Source: UTCHB3 sp964531325
GTDB taxonomy: Bacteria; Bacteroidota; Ignavibacteria; Ignavibacteriales; Ignavibacteriaceae
Assembly (NCBI GenBank): GCA_964531325.1
Contig: CAZHCW010000010.1
Location: 80,461 to 144,460, forward strand
Length of the DNA stretch: 64,000 nucleotides
Reading direction: 5' to 3'
The translations under genes were made by a program, and so were the position numbers. Positions 9,016-17,483 of this stretch are shown here, one piece after another. Under the pieces are notes generated by a model. It saw only the letters and a program-made list of their open reading frames with translations, was not told the origin of the DNA and did no database searches. Position 1 is the stretch's first letter. Each line of letters opens with the position of its first letter.

Positions 9016-9211
9016 CGATATCACAGCATTCAAGATTAAACTTGAAAGAATTGAACAGATATCTGAACTTCTTGAAGACCAGGACCTCGATCTTGAACAG
9101 GCAATTAAACTCTACGAAGAAGGCATGATTCTTTCTCAAGAGTGCCTTAAATCCCTTCAGGCTGCTGAAGTAAAAATTACAGAATTAAAAAACTCATTCA
9201 ATACGCTTTAA
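8999..9211 (+). CDS. xseB: Exodeoxyribonuclease VII small subunit
   Basis: A 70-residue all-helical protein beginning MEKVNSDITAFK. LEDQDLDLEQAIKLYEEGM near 25-43 is the family signature (usually L-E-x-G-x-L-x-L-E-x-A-x-x-x-Y-E-x-G). Many small subunits wrap the helical stalk of one XseA. The ATG at 8999 overlaps the end of xseA by 17 bases; an upstream in-frame ATG at 8969 would add ten residues coded inside xseA and is less likely. It is followed by dxs after 40 bases. Confidence 0.92.
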   Translation: MEKVNSDITAFKIKLERIEQISELLEDQDLDLEQAIKLYEEGMILSQECLKSLQAAEVKITELKNSFNTL

Positions 9212-9251
9212 TGATTACCCGATAAACCACTTTTTTCTTTGGAGAAACCGA

Positions 9252-11171
9252 ATGCTTGATATGAACAACTACCCCGCACTATCGAAGGTAAATGTTCCCG
9301 CAGATTTTAGAGACTTTACAATCCCCGAGCTTAAACAGCTCTGTACTGATGTCAGGCAGTATATGGTGGATGTTATCTCAGTTATTGGTGGTCATTTTGG
9401 CGGGGGGCTGGGCGCAGTCGAATTAACTGTCGCCATGCACAAAGTATTTAATACACCTCAAGATCAGATAGTTTGGGATACAGGTCATCAAGCTTATCCA
9501 CACAAAATTCTCACAGGGAGAAAAGAACTCCTTCCAACTATAAGACAACTCAATGGCATTTCAGGCTTCTTGAAAAGAAATGAAAGTGAATACGACGCCT
9601 TTGGTGCTGGTCACGCCTCCACATCCATCTCCGCAGCTTTGGGAATTGCTGAAGCAAATAAATATATGGGTACCAATCGTAAGGTAATTGCAGTAATCGG
9701 TGATGGTGCCATGACTGGTGGAATGGCTTATGAGGCAATGAATAATGCCGGTATGCTCGGTGCAAATCTGATTGTGGTTCTAAATGACAACAACATGTCG
9801 ATCGCATCAAATGTATGGCAATTTTCAAACTATTTTACTTCAATTATTACTAATCCCGAATACAACAAATTTAAAGGTTATGTCTGGGATCTTACCGGCA
9901 AAATGGATAATTTTGGCGACCGCCTTCGGAAAGTTGTTGGCAGGGTTGAAGGTGGCCTAAAGTCAATCGTAACCCCGGGTATGCTTTTTGAGGCTCTCGG
10001 TTTTCGCTATTTTGGACCCATTAATGGTCACAATGTCCACCACCTTGTTAAAGTTTTTGAAGCAGCTAAAGGACTTACAGGTCCAATCCTCATTCATGCC
10101 AACACTGAAAAAGGAAAAGGTTACGCCCCTGCTGAAAAACACATTCAAAGACTTCATGCATCAACTCCTTTTGATAAAGTAACAGGAATTGCTTACAAAA
10201 AGGAAGGTGCTCCGGCAGCCTACACGAAAATCTTCGGCGATGCTCTGGTTGAAATTGTAAAACAAAATCCCAAAGTGGTGGGTATTACTGCAGCTATGCC
10301 CGACGGAACAGGATTAAATATTTTACAGGAAAAATGCCCTGAAAACTATTATGATGTTGGAATTGCTGAAGAACATGGTGTTACTTTTTCAGCCGGTCTT
10401 GCTACCCAGGGGGTTATTCCTGTTGTCGCAATATACTCTACTTTTCTTCAAAGAGCAATAGATCAAATAGTTCATGATATCGCTCTTCAGAAGTTGCATG
10501 TGGTATTTGTCCTCGATCGCGCCGGGCTTGTTGGTGCAGATGGCCCAACCCACCACGGAACACTTGATCTTACCTATCTTAGAATGATTCCCAAAATGGT
10601 AATCATGGCTCCAAAAGATGAAAACGAATTAAGAAACATGCTTTACACGGCAACCAAATTAGAAGGTGGTCCCGTTGCTATTCGTTACCCAAGAGGAAAT
10701 GCACTCGGGGTACCTCTCAGTGATGAGTTTACTCAGTACGAGGTTGGCAAAGCTGAGGTAATCACAGAAGGTAGCGATGTTGCCATTCTCGCGGTTGGTT
10801 CCATGGTTGATTATGCAACAAAGGTGATCCCAAAACTTCAAGAATTTGGAATTTCGGCAAAACTCGTAAATATGCGATTTATAAAACCGCTTGATACAGA
10901 TCTTCTTGATGGAATTGCTGACTCTCATAAAAAGATTATTACTCTCGAAGAAAACACCCTTGTTGGAGGGTTTGGCTCTGCGATCACAGAGTACTTTTGT
11001 GACAAACTTTATAAAAATGATATCTTAAGAATAGGTTTACCTGATGGTTTTGTTGATCATGGAACTCAGGCCGAGTTACACCATCTGCTTGAAATTGACC
11101 CCGAGGGGATTTTTAATAAAATAAAGAACTTCTGTCAAGCCGAAAAACATATTGATGAGGTGTTGGTCTAA
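9252..11171 (+). CDS. dxs: 1-deoxy-D-xylulose-5-phosphate synthase
   Basis: A 639-residue thiamine-diphosphate transketolase-like enzyme that joins pyruvate and glyceraldehyde 3-phosphate, the first step of the non-mevalonate isoprenoid pathway. Visible motifs are DTGHQAYPHKILTGR near 78-92, GAGHASTSISAALG near 118-131, the ThDP/Mg motif GDGAMTGGMAYEAMNNAG near 150-167 with NDNNMSIA near 178-185, GIAEEHGVTFSAGLA near 373-387 and DRAGLVGADGPTHHG near 423-437. Length is normal. GGAGA sits nine bases before the ATG. Its stop overlaps the next start (TAATG). ispH, a late gene of the same pathway, is also in this window. Confidence 0.96.
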   Translation: MLDMNNYPALSKVNVPADFRDFTIPELKQLCTDVRQYMVDVISVIGGHFGGGLGAVELTVAMHKVFNTPQDQIVWDTGHQAYPHKILTGRKELLPTIRQLNGISGFLKRNESEYDAFGAGHASTSISAALGIAEANKYMGTNRKVIAVIGDGAMTGGMAYEAMNNAGMLGANLIVVLNDNNMSIASNVWQFSNYFTSIITNPEYNKFKGYVWDLTGKMDNFGDRLRKVVGRVEGGLKSIVTPGMLFEALGFRYFGPINGHNVHHLVKVFEAAKGLTGPILIHANTEKGKGYAPAEKHIQRLHASTPFDKVTGIAYKKEGAPAAYTKIFGDALVEIVKQNPKVVGITAAMPDGTGLNILQEKCPENYYDVGIAEEHGVTFSAGLATQGVIPVVAIYSTFLQRAIDQIVHDIALQKLHVVFVLDRAGLVGADGPTHHGTLDLTYLRMIPKMVIMAPKDENELRNMLYTATKLEGGPVAIRYPRGNALGVPLSDEFTQYEVGKAEVITEGSDVAILAVGSMVDYATKVIPKLQEFGISAKLVNMRFIKPLDTDLLDGIADSHKKIITLEENTLVGGFGSAITEYFCDKLYKNDILRIGLPDGFVDHGTQAELHHLLEIDPEGIFNKIKNFCQAEKHIDEVLV

Positions 11172-12172
11172 TGTCAAAAATAAAATTCGGAATCATTGGA
11201 TTAGGTGGAATTTCTCAATTAATTCATCTTCCCGATCTCTATAAGAACAGGGATGTGGAAATTGCTGCCATTGCAGACATCAATAAAAATGCTCTTGATG
11301 AGGTCTCCACTAAATTTAAAATTGAGAAACAATTTACCGATTATCGAAAAATGTTGGAGTCAGTGGAGATCGATGCGGTTCTAATTGCCACACCGACCAA
11401 ATCGCACAAACAAATCGCGCTTGATTGTGTTAATGCGGGAAAACATATCCTTGTTGAAAAACCACTTGCACGATCTCTGGAAGAAGCCCGGGAGATAACC
11501 GAAGTGGCAAAAACAAAGGATGTTCTTGCCATGGTCGGGATGAATATGAGATATCGCCCCGATATAATGCTTTTGAAAAGTATTGTCGGTTCCGGTGAAC
11601 TTGGTAAACCATTTTATGTGAAAGGTTCCTGGTTCAAATCCCAGTCAAGTTCTGCTAAATGGTTTACAAAAAAAGATGAATCAGGTGGTGGTGTAATATT
11701 TGACCTTGGGATTGTATTGCTCGATCTTGCATTATGGTTCCTTGATTTCCCCGAAGTAAGATCAGTCTCTACACAGAATTTCAACATCAGAACAAAAAAT
11801 GTTGAGGATTCCTCTATAAGTCTCATTCGTACCAACCCAAACTCTTTAATTTATCTTGAATCTTCCTGGGCAATTTCCCCGGAAAGGGACACATTCAATA
11901 TCGAAATCTACTGTGACAAAGGGAATGCACTGATTAACCCCCTTCGTGTAATAAAAAATATTGATGGACAAAGTCTCGAACTAAAACCGATGATGAACGA
12001 AAATCGTAAAATCAATTTTGAAAAATCTTATCAGAACGAGCTGAATCACTTCATTGGTGCCATTAAAGGCTTGAACCCTCTTCTCTCCACAGTAGAAGAC
12101 TCTGCTTCAAGATTAAAAATTATTGAAAACATGTATCTCTCAGCGAAGCTGAACCAGGAGGTTCTTCTCTAA
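11171..12172 (+). CDS. Gfo/Idh/MocA-family NAD(P)-dependent oxidoreductase
   Basis: A 333-residue protein. The N-terminal Rossmann fold opens with FGIIGLGGISQLIHLP (dinucleotide loop GLGGIS), followed by IAAIADIN, VLIATPTKSH and EKPLARSLEEA near 94-104, the conserved Glu-Lys-Pro of the family. The C-terminal alpha/beta domain carries GGGVIFDLGIVLLDLALWFL near 169-188, matching the GG...D..H region, though the usual His is replaced here. Such enzymes oxidise or reduce sugars, inositols or related alcohols; the substrate is not evident. Its start overlaps the dxs stop, so it belongs to the same transcript. Confidence 0.85.
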   Translation: MSKIKFGIIGLGGISQLIHLPDLYKNRDVEIAAIADINKNALDEVSTKFKIEKQFTDYRKMLESVEIDAVLIATPTKSHKQIALDCVNAGKHILVEKPLARSLEEAREITEVAKTKDVLAMVGMNMRYRPDIMLLKSIVGSGELGKPFYVKGSWFKSQSSSAKWFTKKDESGGGVIFDLGIVLLDLALWFLDFPEVRSVSTQNFNIRTKNVEDSSISLIRTNPNSLIYLESSWAISPERDTFNIEIYCDKGNALINPLRVIKNIDGQSLELKPMMNENRKINFEKSYQNELNHFIGAIKGLNPLLSTVEDSASRLKIIENMYLSAKLNQEVLL

Positions 12173-12174
12173 AC

Positions 12175-12870
12175 ATGAAAACTAAAATTTTAATTGTGGA
12201 AGATGAAAGAGACATTGTAGAGTTTTTAACCTACAATTTGGAGGCTGAAAACTTCAATGTAATCTCCGCTCATGATGGTGAAGAAGGATTAAAAAAGATG
12301 GAAGAAAAGCCGGATATTGTTCTTCTCGATATCATGATGCCAAAAATGGATGGATATGAGGTTTGCCGGAGAATCAGGGAAAACAAAAAAACTGCAAAAC
12401 TTCCTGTTATCTTCCTCTCAGCAAAATCAAGTGAATATGATGAGCTCAAGGGTCTCGATCTGGGAGCAAACGACTACATCCTTAAGCCTGTCTCCCCTGC
12501 CAAGTTGGTTGCAAAAGTAAAATCCACCCTCAGGAATGTTGCAGGAGTCGCGTCAGACGAAGATAATCCTCTCACTAATGTAAAAATGGGACCAATTGAA
12601 ATTGACAGGGAGAAATATACTGTTTCAATTAATTCAACTGAGAAAGTTTTTCCCCGAAAAGAGTTTGAACTCCTGTTTTACCTGATGAGTGCTCCCGGTA
12701 CCGTTTTTAGCAGAAACACATTATTGAGAGATATATGGGGCTCAGATGTTTTTGTTGTTGACAGGACTGTTGATGTACACATAAGAAAAATCAGAGAAAA
12801 ACTTGATGAATATCAATACTTAATTGAGACCGTAAAAGGTGTCGGTTACCGTTTCAAAGAGATTGAGTAA
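12175..12870 (+). CDS. OmpR/PhoB-family response regulator
   Basis: A 231-residue two-domain regulator. The receiver (1-120) has the acidic cluster ED(9-10), the phospho-acceptor Asp 52 in LLDIMMP, Ser 82 and Lys 104 in ILKPVS. The C-terminal winged-helix domain (about 133-230) has FPRKEFELLFYLMSAPGTVFSR and VDVHIRKIREKL, typical of PhoB/OmpR DNA binding, and ends GVGYRF. It lies two bases after the oxidoreductase and directly before a PhoR-like kinase, its likely partner. Phosphate control is the classical role of close relatives, but the target genes are not shown here. Confidence 0.92.
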   Translation: MKTKILIVEDERDIVEFLTYNLEAENFNVISAHDGEEGLKKMEEKPDIVLLDIMMPKMDGYEVCRRIRENKKTAKLPVIFLSAKSSEYDELKGLDLGANDYILKPVSPAKLVAKVKSTLRNVAGVASDEDNPLTNVKMGPIEIDREKYTVSINSTEKVFPRKEFELLFYLMSAPGTVFSRNTLLRDIWGSDVFVVDRTVDVHIRKIREKLDEYQYLIETVKGVGYRFKEIE

Positions 12871-13879
12871 TCCTCTATCAGCCGCTTCGCGTTATAGAAA
12901 GGAATTGCTCCTTTCGATTACTTCGTTTATCGTTGTCTCACTAATATTTTATTCTTTTAATACAAGCCCCATATCGTTTATTATTATCGGATCAGTCTGG
13001 CAGGTACTACTCTATTATTACATTGGGAAACGAAGATATTCAGACCTTTCTCAAATTAAAAAAACTTTACGGGTTATTGCCAACAGAGAAATGGAATTAA
13101 CAAATAGTATCGAATTGGATAAGGGGCTTGAAGATATTCAAGTTGAACTAAATGAAATGATCAATAAGATAAACAGCGACTTTATCTATCTAAAAAAACT
13201 TGAGCAAACTAGAAAAGAATTTCTTGGTAATGTTTCGCACGAGTTGAAAACTCCAATATTTGCAATCGGCGGTTATATTGAAACATTACTAAACGGTGCA
13301 ATTTCTGACCAAAGGGTGAATATGCACTTTTTGCAGAAAGCTTACGATCATACTCAGAATTTAAGTAACCTGCTTAACGACCTGATTGATATCTCACTAA
13401 TCGAGTCAGGGCAACTCAAAATGAGTTTTAGATATTTTAATTTGAAAAATTTTCTTGCTGAACTTGCCGAAGAATTTAACCCGACAATTTCAGGCACCCC
13501 GATTCAACTTGTTATCCAACCCGTTCGGAAGGGATTACAGATTTACGGCGATAAAACCCGTTTCAGGCAGGTTATGATCAATTTATTACAAAATGCTGTT
13601 AAATACTCATCTGAAGGATCGATTCAAATAATTGTTGAAGAGAATAGTGATGACTGCACGATCATGGTGAAGGATGAAGGAGTTGGTATTCAGGAGGATG
13701 ATCTCCCAAGAATTTTTGAAAGGTTTTATCGTGTGGATAAAGCCAGATCCAGGGATGTTGGGGGAACGGGGCTGGGCCTCGCAATTGTTAAACATATTCT
13801 GGAAGCTCACAATTCAAAAATAGAAGTTAAAAGCAAATATGGAGAGGGTTCCACCTTTTTCTTTAAGCTTGCAAAATAA
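12839..13879 (+). CDS. PhoR-like sensor histidine kinase
   Basis: About 346 residues. Two hydrophobic segments (about 24-40 and 46-62) with almost no periplasmic loop anchor it to the membrane. The H-box is FLGNVSHELKTP with His 134; later come the N-box (INLLQNAVKYS), G1 (DEGVGI) and G2 (GGTGLGLAIV). It should phosphorylate the regulator encoded just upstream. The start is unclear: GTG at 12839 overlaps the regulator by 32 bases, TTG at 12863 overlaps by eight, and TTG at 12905 has AAAGGA in front. The short sensory loop suggests it senses the membrane or a partner protein rather than a periplasmic ligand. Confidence 0.9.
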   Translation: MSVTVSKRLSNPLSAASRYRKELLLSITSFIVVSLIFYSFNTSPISFIIIGSVWQVLLYYYIGKRRYSDLSQIKKTLRVIANREMELTNSIELDKGLEDIQVELNEMINKINSDFIYLKKLEQTRKEFLGNVSHELKTPIFAIGGYIETLLNGAISDQRVNMHFLQKAYDHTQNLSNLLNDLIDISLIESGQLKMSFRYFNLKNFLAELAEEFNPTISGTPIQLVIQPVRKGLQIYGDKTRFRQVMINLLQNAVKYSSEGSIQIIVEENSDDCTIMVKDEGVGIQEDDLPRIFERFYRVDKARSRDVGGTGLGLAIVKHILEAHNSKIEVKSKYGEGSTFFFKLAK

Positions 13880-13886
13880 AATTATT

Positions 13887-15233
13887 ATGGCATTTTATTC
13901 CGATACAGAAACAGACATTCAAGAAATTCATTCACATTGTTATCCAAACGGGGTCACAACCAGGTATTATGAGTTGAACCTCCCGGGTATTTCACTGATT
14001 TCCGCAATGCACATTGATAAAGATGATTTTTTTTATCTTCGGTCTCCTGAGAAATCTACTGAAATGGTGGCGATTGGTAAACTCAAATCATTTTCCATAA
14101 ATAATTACAACGAACTTAGTAATTTTAAATTATCGCTTGATTTCCCTCCCATTGACGCAAAATGTGAAAAATTACCCGATTATTTTTCTTATATCTCATT
14201 CCCCTTTAACTCCTCTCCCGGGATCCCTTACTCAAGTTGGGTAATACCCGAAGTGGTTATTAAAACGAATGGTGAAAGATGTCTTTTTCGGATTAATTCA
14301 ACCGTTGAAAATTTTAATTTTGATGCAAAAATTCAAGAATTGGTACTCTTGCTTAATTTGCATCCGGAATATGAAACCGGAAATTCTACTGCGGGTGTCA
14401 CCGTCAAATCGACAAAGGATGAATCATTATCGGAATTCTCCGAAAAAGTGATAAAAATGAAATCACAAATCACTTCAGGTGTTTTAACCAAGGGTGTTGT
14501 CTCAAGACAACGAATAGTAAGGTTTGAAGGGAAATTTAACTTTCACAATGCGATAAATACGCTGGCTTCAAAATATCCTGAGTGCACCATTCTTCTTACA
14601 AACTATTCAAACAAATTGTTTATTGCAGCTACCCCGGAAACGCTATTCAGGCTTGATGGATGTAATCTTGTTACCGAAGCTGTAGCAGGCTCAATTCAGT
14701 CATCTGACGAAATTTCAGAACAACTGACAAGAGAGAATGAACTTCTCCATTCAGCTAAAAATCTCGAAGAGCACTTTATTGTGAGAGATTTTATTGTTAA
14801 TAATCTCAAACTGATTGCTCCCGAAGTATCTTTTGATCACAAACCTGGCACAAGAAAATTAAAAAATGTAACTCACCTCGTTACTAAAGTTTCTGCAAGA
14901 TTACCAGGAAATACTTCACCGATCGAATTAATTAAACTCCTTTTCCCTACTCCCGCACTCTGTGGATACCCGAAAGTGGAGGCTGCCACTATTATTAATG
15001 AAATTGAAGGAAAACCGAGAGACCTTTATGGCGGAGTTTTTGGTTACATCACTACCGGTGGATTATCGGAATATTTTGTCTCTATTCGTTGCGGTTTCCT
15101 GCTTGATGACCACGCAATTTTATATGCCGGTGGTGGAATAGTTGCCAACTCTGATCCTGCAGAAGAATTTGCAGAAACTGAAATAAAATTTACACCCCTG
15201 AATTCCCTCTTTATAGATGAAATACAACATTAA
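13887..15233 (+). CDS. menF: Isochorismate synthase
   Basis: A chorismate-binding enzyme of about 448 residues from ATG 13887 (MAFYSDTETD). An in-frame ATG at 13839 would overlap the kinase and is less likely. The C-terminal half carries the family core: ATPETLFRLDG, TEAVAGSI, HLVTKVSARL, LFPTPALCGYPK and GVFGYITTGGLSEYFVSIRC, ending with GGGIVANSDPAEEFAETEIK. These match isochorismate synthases and salicylate-type relatives. menD follows with a 17-base overlap, which fixes the role as the first committed step of menaquinone synthesis, chorismate to isochorismate. Confidence 0.9.
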   Translation: MAFYSDTETDIQEIHSHCYPNGVTTRYYELNLPGISLISAMHIDKDDFFYLRSPEKSTEMVAIGKLKSFSINNYNELSNFKLSLDFPPIDAKCEKLPDYFSYISFPFNSSPGIPYSSWVIPEVVIKTNGERCLFRINSTVENFNFDAKIQELVLLLNLHPEYETGNSTAGVTVKSTKDESLSEFSEKVIKMKSQITSGVLTKGVVSRQRIVRFEGKFNFHNAINTLASKYPECTILLTNYSNKLFIAATPETLFRLDGCNLVTEAVAGSIQSSDEISEQLTRENELLHSAKNLEEHFIVRDFIVNNLKLIAPEVSFDHKPGTRKLKNVTHLVTKVSARLPGNTSPIELIKLLFPTPALCGYPKVEAATIINEIEGKPRDLYGGVFGYITTGGLSEYFVSIRCGFLLDDHAILYAGGGIVANSDPAEEFAETEIKFTPLNSLFIDEIQH

Positions 15234-16977
15234 TTTCCTTGTCGCTCAACTTCTGGCTGAAACGCTCGTAAAACTTGGTCTTAAACATGTTTGTTTATCT
15301 CCCGGGTCCAGAAACACCCCACTTACTCTCGCTTTTGCAAGAAATGAAAAGATAGATAAAAAGGTTTTTGTTGACGAAAGATCATCCGCTTTTTTTGCAT
15401 TGGGAGTGGCAAAAGCTTTGGGACTCCCGGCAGTTGTGGTGTGCACCTCCGGTACAGCTGCCGCAGAGTTGTATCCGGCCATTGTGGAGGCCTACACGGC
15501 TCAAGTTCCCCTAATAGTGATTACGGCCGACAGACCCGGGTATCTGAAAAATACCGGCTCTAATCAGACGATTAATCAAACAAACATCTATTCTGCAAAT
15601 TGTGACCATTTTTTCGACCCCGGATTACCAGAAACTACTTTGTTTTATCTGCAAGGTATTGTGGAAATGTCTAAAAAAGCTTTTATGTGTGCAATTTCTC
15701 CGATCAAGGGACCGGTACACATCAATCTTCCTTTTGAAAAACCTCTTGAACCCTCGTCATTTAATAGTGATATAACAGAAAGTGAACTCAATTCACTTCA
15801 TTCACTGGTTAATTTTTCATTAGACTTTAAATCGAACACGATTAACGATGACTCCAAACGGTTTAACAATTTCGTTTTACATCCCGATCATAAAGTTCTG
15901 ATGATCCTCGCGAACAAACATTATGATGCCCGGTTTTTGAAAAGTTTAACACAATTTTCAGAGCGTCAAAACATTCCCGTTTGCCTCGAAGCAACTTTGG
16001 ATGCTGATGCATCAATAAAAGGTAAATTCATCCGGAATCTTGGAAGCATGCTGCAATCTCTTAAATTTGTTGATTGGTTCGATCCTGACAGTATCATTAT
16101 ATTTGGCAGAAATCCGGTCTCAAAAAACCTCGAAAGATATTTGAATAAATGTAATGTCCCCCTGTTTGTCGTTAACCCCAAGGGAGAAAACTTTGGAAAA
16201 GCTGCTGCAAACAAAACAGTAATAAAAATAGATGAAAATGATTTCATCGACTCACTTCTGCCACAGGAAATAAACTCTTCAAAGATTCGAATTGACTTTA
16301 ATCAGAAAATTTATAATTCTGATGAAATTTATGGTAATGAGTTAATTCGCACTTTTAAAGAAGAATGTCTCGATTCTGAGGTTGAAGCCTTGGCGGTACT
16401 GGCATCCATAATTTCAGTTAAGCCTGAAATTCCTCTCTTTATTTCAAACAGTCTGCCAATTCGTGATTTCGATTTTCTTAAACAGTTTTTTCCGAATTCT
16501 GTTTATTCCAACAGAGGTGCAAGTGGAATAGATGGAATAATTTCCACATCAGCAGGTATCTCAACCACAAATAAATTTCCTGTTGTTCTGGTTATCGGCG
16601 ACTTGTCATTCCACTATGACAGTAATGTTTTACAATTTGTAAAAAAATCTCAAATTCCTTTGTTGATTATTCTCATGAATAACAGTGGCGGAAGTATCTT
16701 CGAATACCTGCCCATTTATTCCAATAGTGAAGAATTTGATACATATTTTAAAGTAGATACGGATATCGATTTTTGCAGTCTGGTGCGAGCCTATGGTGTG
16801 GAATATAGTTGTGTGGATTCTGTTTTAAGTTTTCGGGAATCTATCAAGAATTTTTTTGACAAACCCGCACCAACAGTTCTTGAGCTTAAATTTGATTCCA
16901 TTAATTCGAGGGAAAAAAAAGATAAACTTAAAACTGAAATACTGGCAGTTTTTGAGAAGAATTTATTAATCCCATGA
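15217..16977 (+). CDS. menD: 2-succinyl-5-enolpyruvyl-6-hydroxy-3-cyclohexene-1-carboxylate synthase
   Basis: A 586-residue ThDP enzyme that adds the succinyl semialdehyde unit of 2-oxoglutarate to isochorismate. Hallmarks are CLSPGSRNTPLTLAFA near 26-41, VDERSSAFFALGVAKA near 52-67, TSGTAAAELYPAIVEA near 79-94 and ADRPGYLKNTGSNQTINQ near 103-120. The ThDP/Mg motif runs from IGDLSFHYDSN to MNNSGGSIFEYLP near 465-500. Length is normal for MenD. The start lies inside the end of menF. The remaining men genes are not in the window, so the pathway is split in this genome. Confidence 0.95.
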   Translation: MKYNINFLVAQLLAETLVKLGLKHVCLSPGSRNTPLTLAFARNEKIDKKVFVDERSSAFFALGVAKALGLPAVVVCTSGTAAAELYPAIVEAYTAQVPLIVITADRPGYLKNTGSNQTINQTNIYSANCDHFFDPGLPETTLFYLQGIVEMSKKAFMCAISPIKGPVHINLPFEKPLEPSSFNSDITESELNSLHSLVNFSLDFKSNTINDDSKRFNNFVLHPDHKVLMILANKHYDARFLKSLTQFSERQNIPVCLEATLDADASIKGKFIRNLGSMLQSLKFVDWFDPDSIIIFGRNPVSKNLERYLNKCNVPLFVVNPKGENFGKAAANKTVIKIDENDFIDSLLPQEINSSKIRIDFNQKIYNSDEIYGNELIRTFKEECLDSEVEALAVLASIISVKPEIPLFISNSLPIRDFDFLKQFFPNSVYSNRGASGIDGIISTSAGISTTNKFPVVLVIGDLSFHYDSNVLQFVKKSQIPLLIILMNNSGGSIFEYLPIYSNSEEFDTYFKVDTDIDFCSLVRAYGVEYSCVDSVLSFRESIKNFFDKPAPTVLELKFDSINSREKKDKLKTEILAVFEKNLLIP

Positions 16978-17058
16978 TCTCTTCCCGACATCCTGTTTGT
17001 GTCTCATACCGTAAATAAATTGAACCTAATTAATAGTGCAATTGTTTTATTTTTAAGT

Positions 17059-17077
17059 CACATTTAATTAGAATGTG
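17059..17077 (+). terminator. Weak hairpin after menD
   Basis: CACATT and AATGTG form a 6-bp stem with a 7-base loop, followed by ATTTTCC. It lies between menD and the zinc-ribbon gene and may be a weak terminator of the long plus-strand run. The rest of 16978-17109 is AT-rich with a Shine-Dalgarno (CAGGAG) before 17110. Confidence 0.3.
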
Positions 17078-17109
17078 ATTTTCCAAAAACGAAACAGGAG
17101 CTTTAAACT

Positions 17110-17418
17110 ATGTATTGCCCCGTATGTAAAGACACAAAACTTGTAATTTCCAACAGACAAGAAGTAGAAATTGACTATTGCCCCGACTGCCGTGGAGTCT
17201 GGCTCGACAGAGGTGAACTTGATAAAATCATTGAGAGATCAGCTAAAAGCTTCAGTTCAGGAAGAGACGATGACCGTCGTGAGCCTTACCGCGAAAAAGA
17301 TGATGATCATCGCGATAGAAATCGTGATAGTTTCCGTGAAAAGGATGGTTATTATCGTGAACATGAATATAAAAAGAAAAAAAGAGGTGGTTTTCTCGAG
17401 GATATTTTTGATTTCTAA
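17110..17418 (+). CDS. TFIIB-type zinc-ribbon protein with charged tail
   Basis: A 102-residue protein. Residues 1-40 form a zinc ribbon with two CPxC knuckles, MYCPVCKDTKL and YCPDCRGVWLDRGELDKI, which is the signature of the small bacterial family annotated as TFIIB-like zinc-finger proteins (PF13453). Residues about 45-95 are a highly charged tail of Asp, Arg, Glu, Lys and His with recurring FREKD/YREKD pieces, ending in a hydrophobic patch GGFLEDIFDF. Bacterial members usually have unknown function. CAGGAG precedes the ATG. It is a single gene between menD and a convergent acyltransferase gene. Confidence 0.8.
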   Translation: MYCPVCKDTKLVISNRQEVEIDYCPDCRGVWLDRGELDKIIERSAKSFSSGRDDDRREPYREKDDDHRDRNRDSFREKDGYYREHEYKKKKRGGFLEDIFDF

Positions 17419-17440
17419 GAAGTAAACCCGGTGTTTTAGA

Positions 17441-17469
17441 GAGAGAGAGGCAATTACTGCATCTCTCTC
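17441..17469 (+). terminator. Hairpin between convergent genes
   Basis: GAGAGAGA pairs with TCTCTCTC, and the stem continues with GCA/TGC after one mismatch, closing a five-base loop. An AT-rich tract follows on the plus side. It sits between the ends of the zinc-ribbon gene and the convergent acyltransferase gene. Confidence 0.5.
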
Positions 17470-17483
17470 CCAAATCTTAATTT

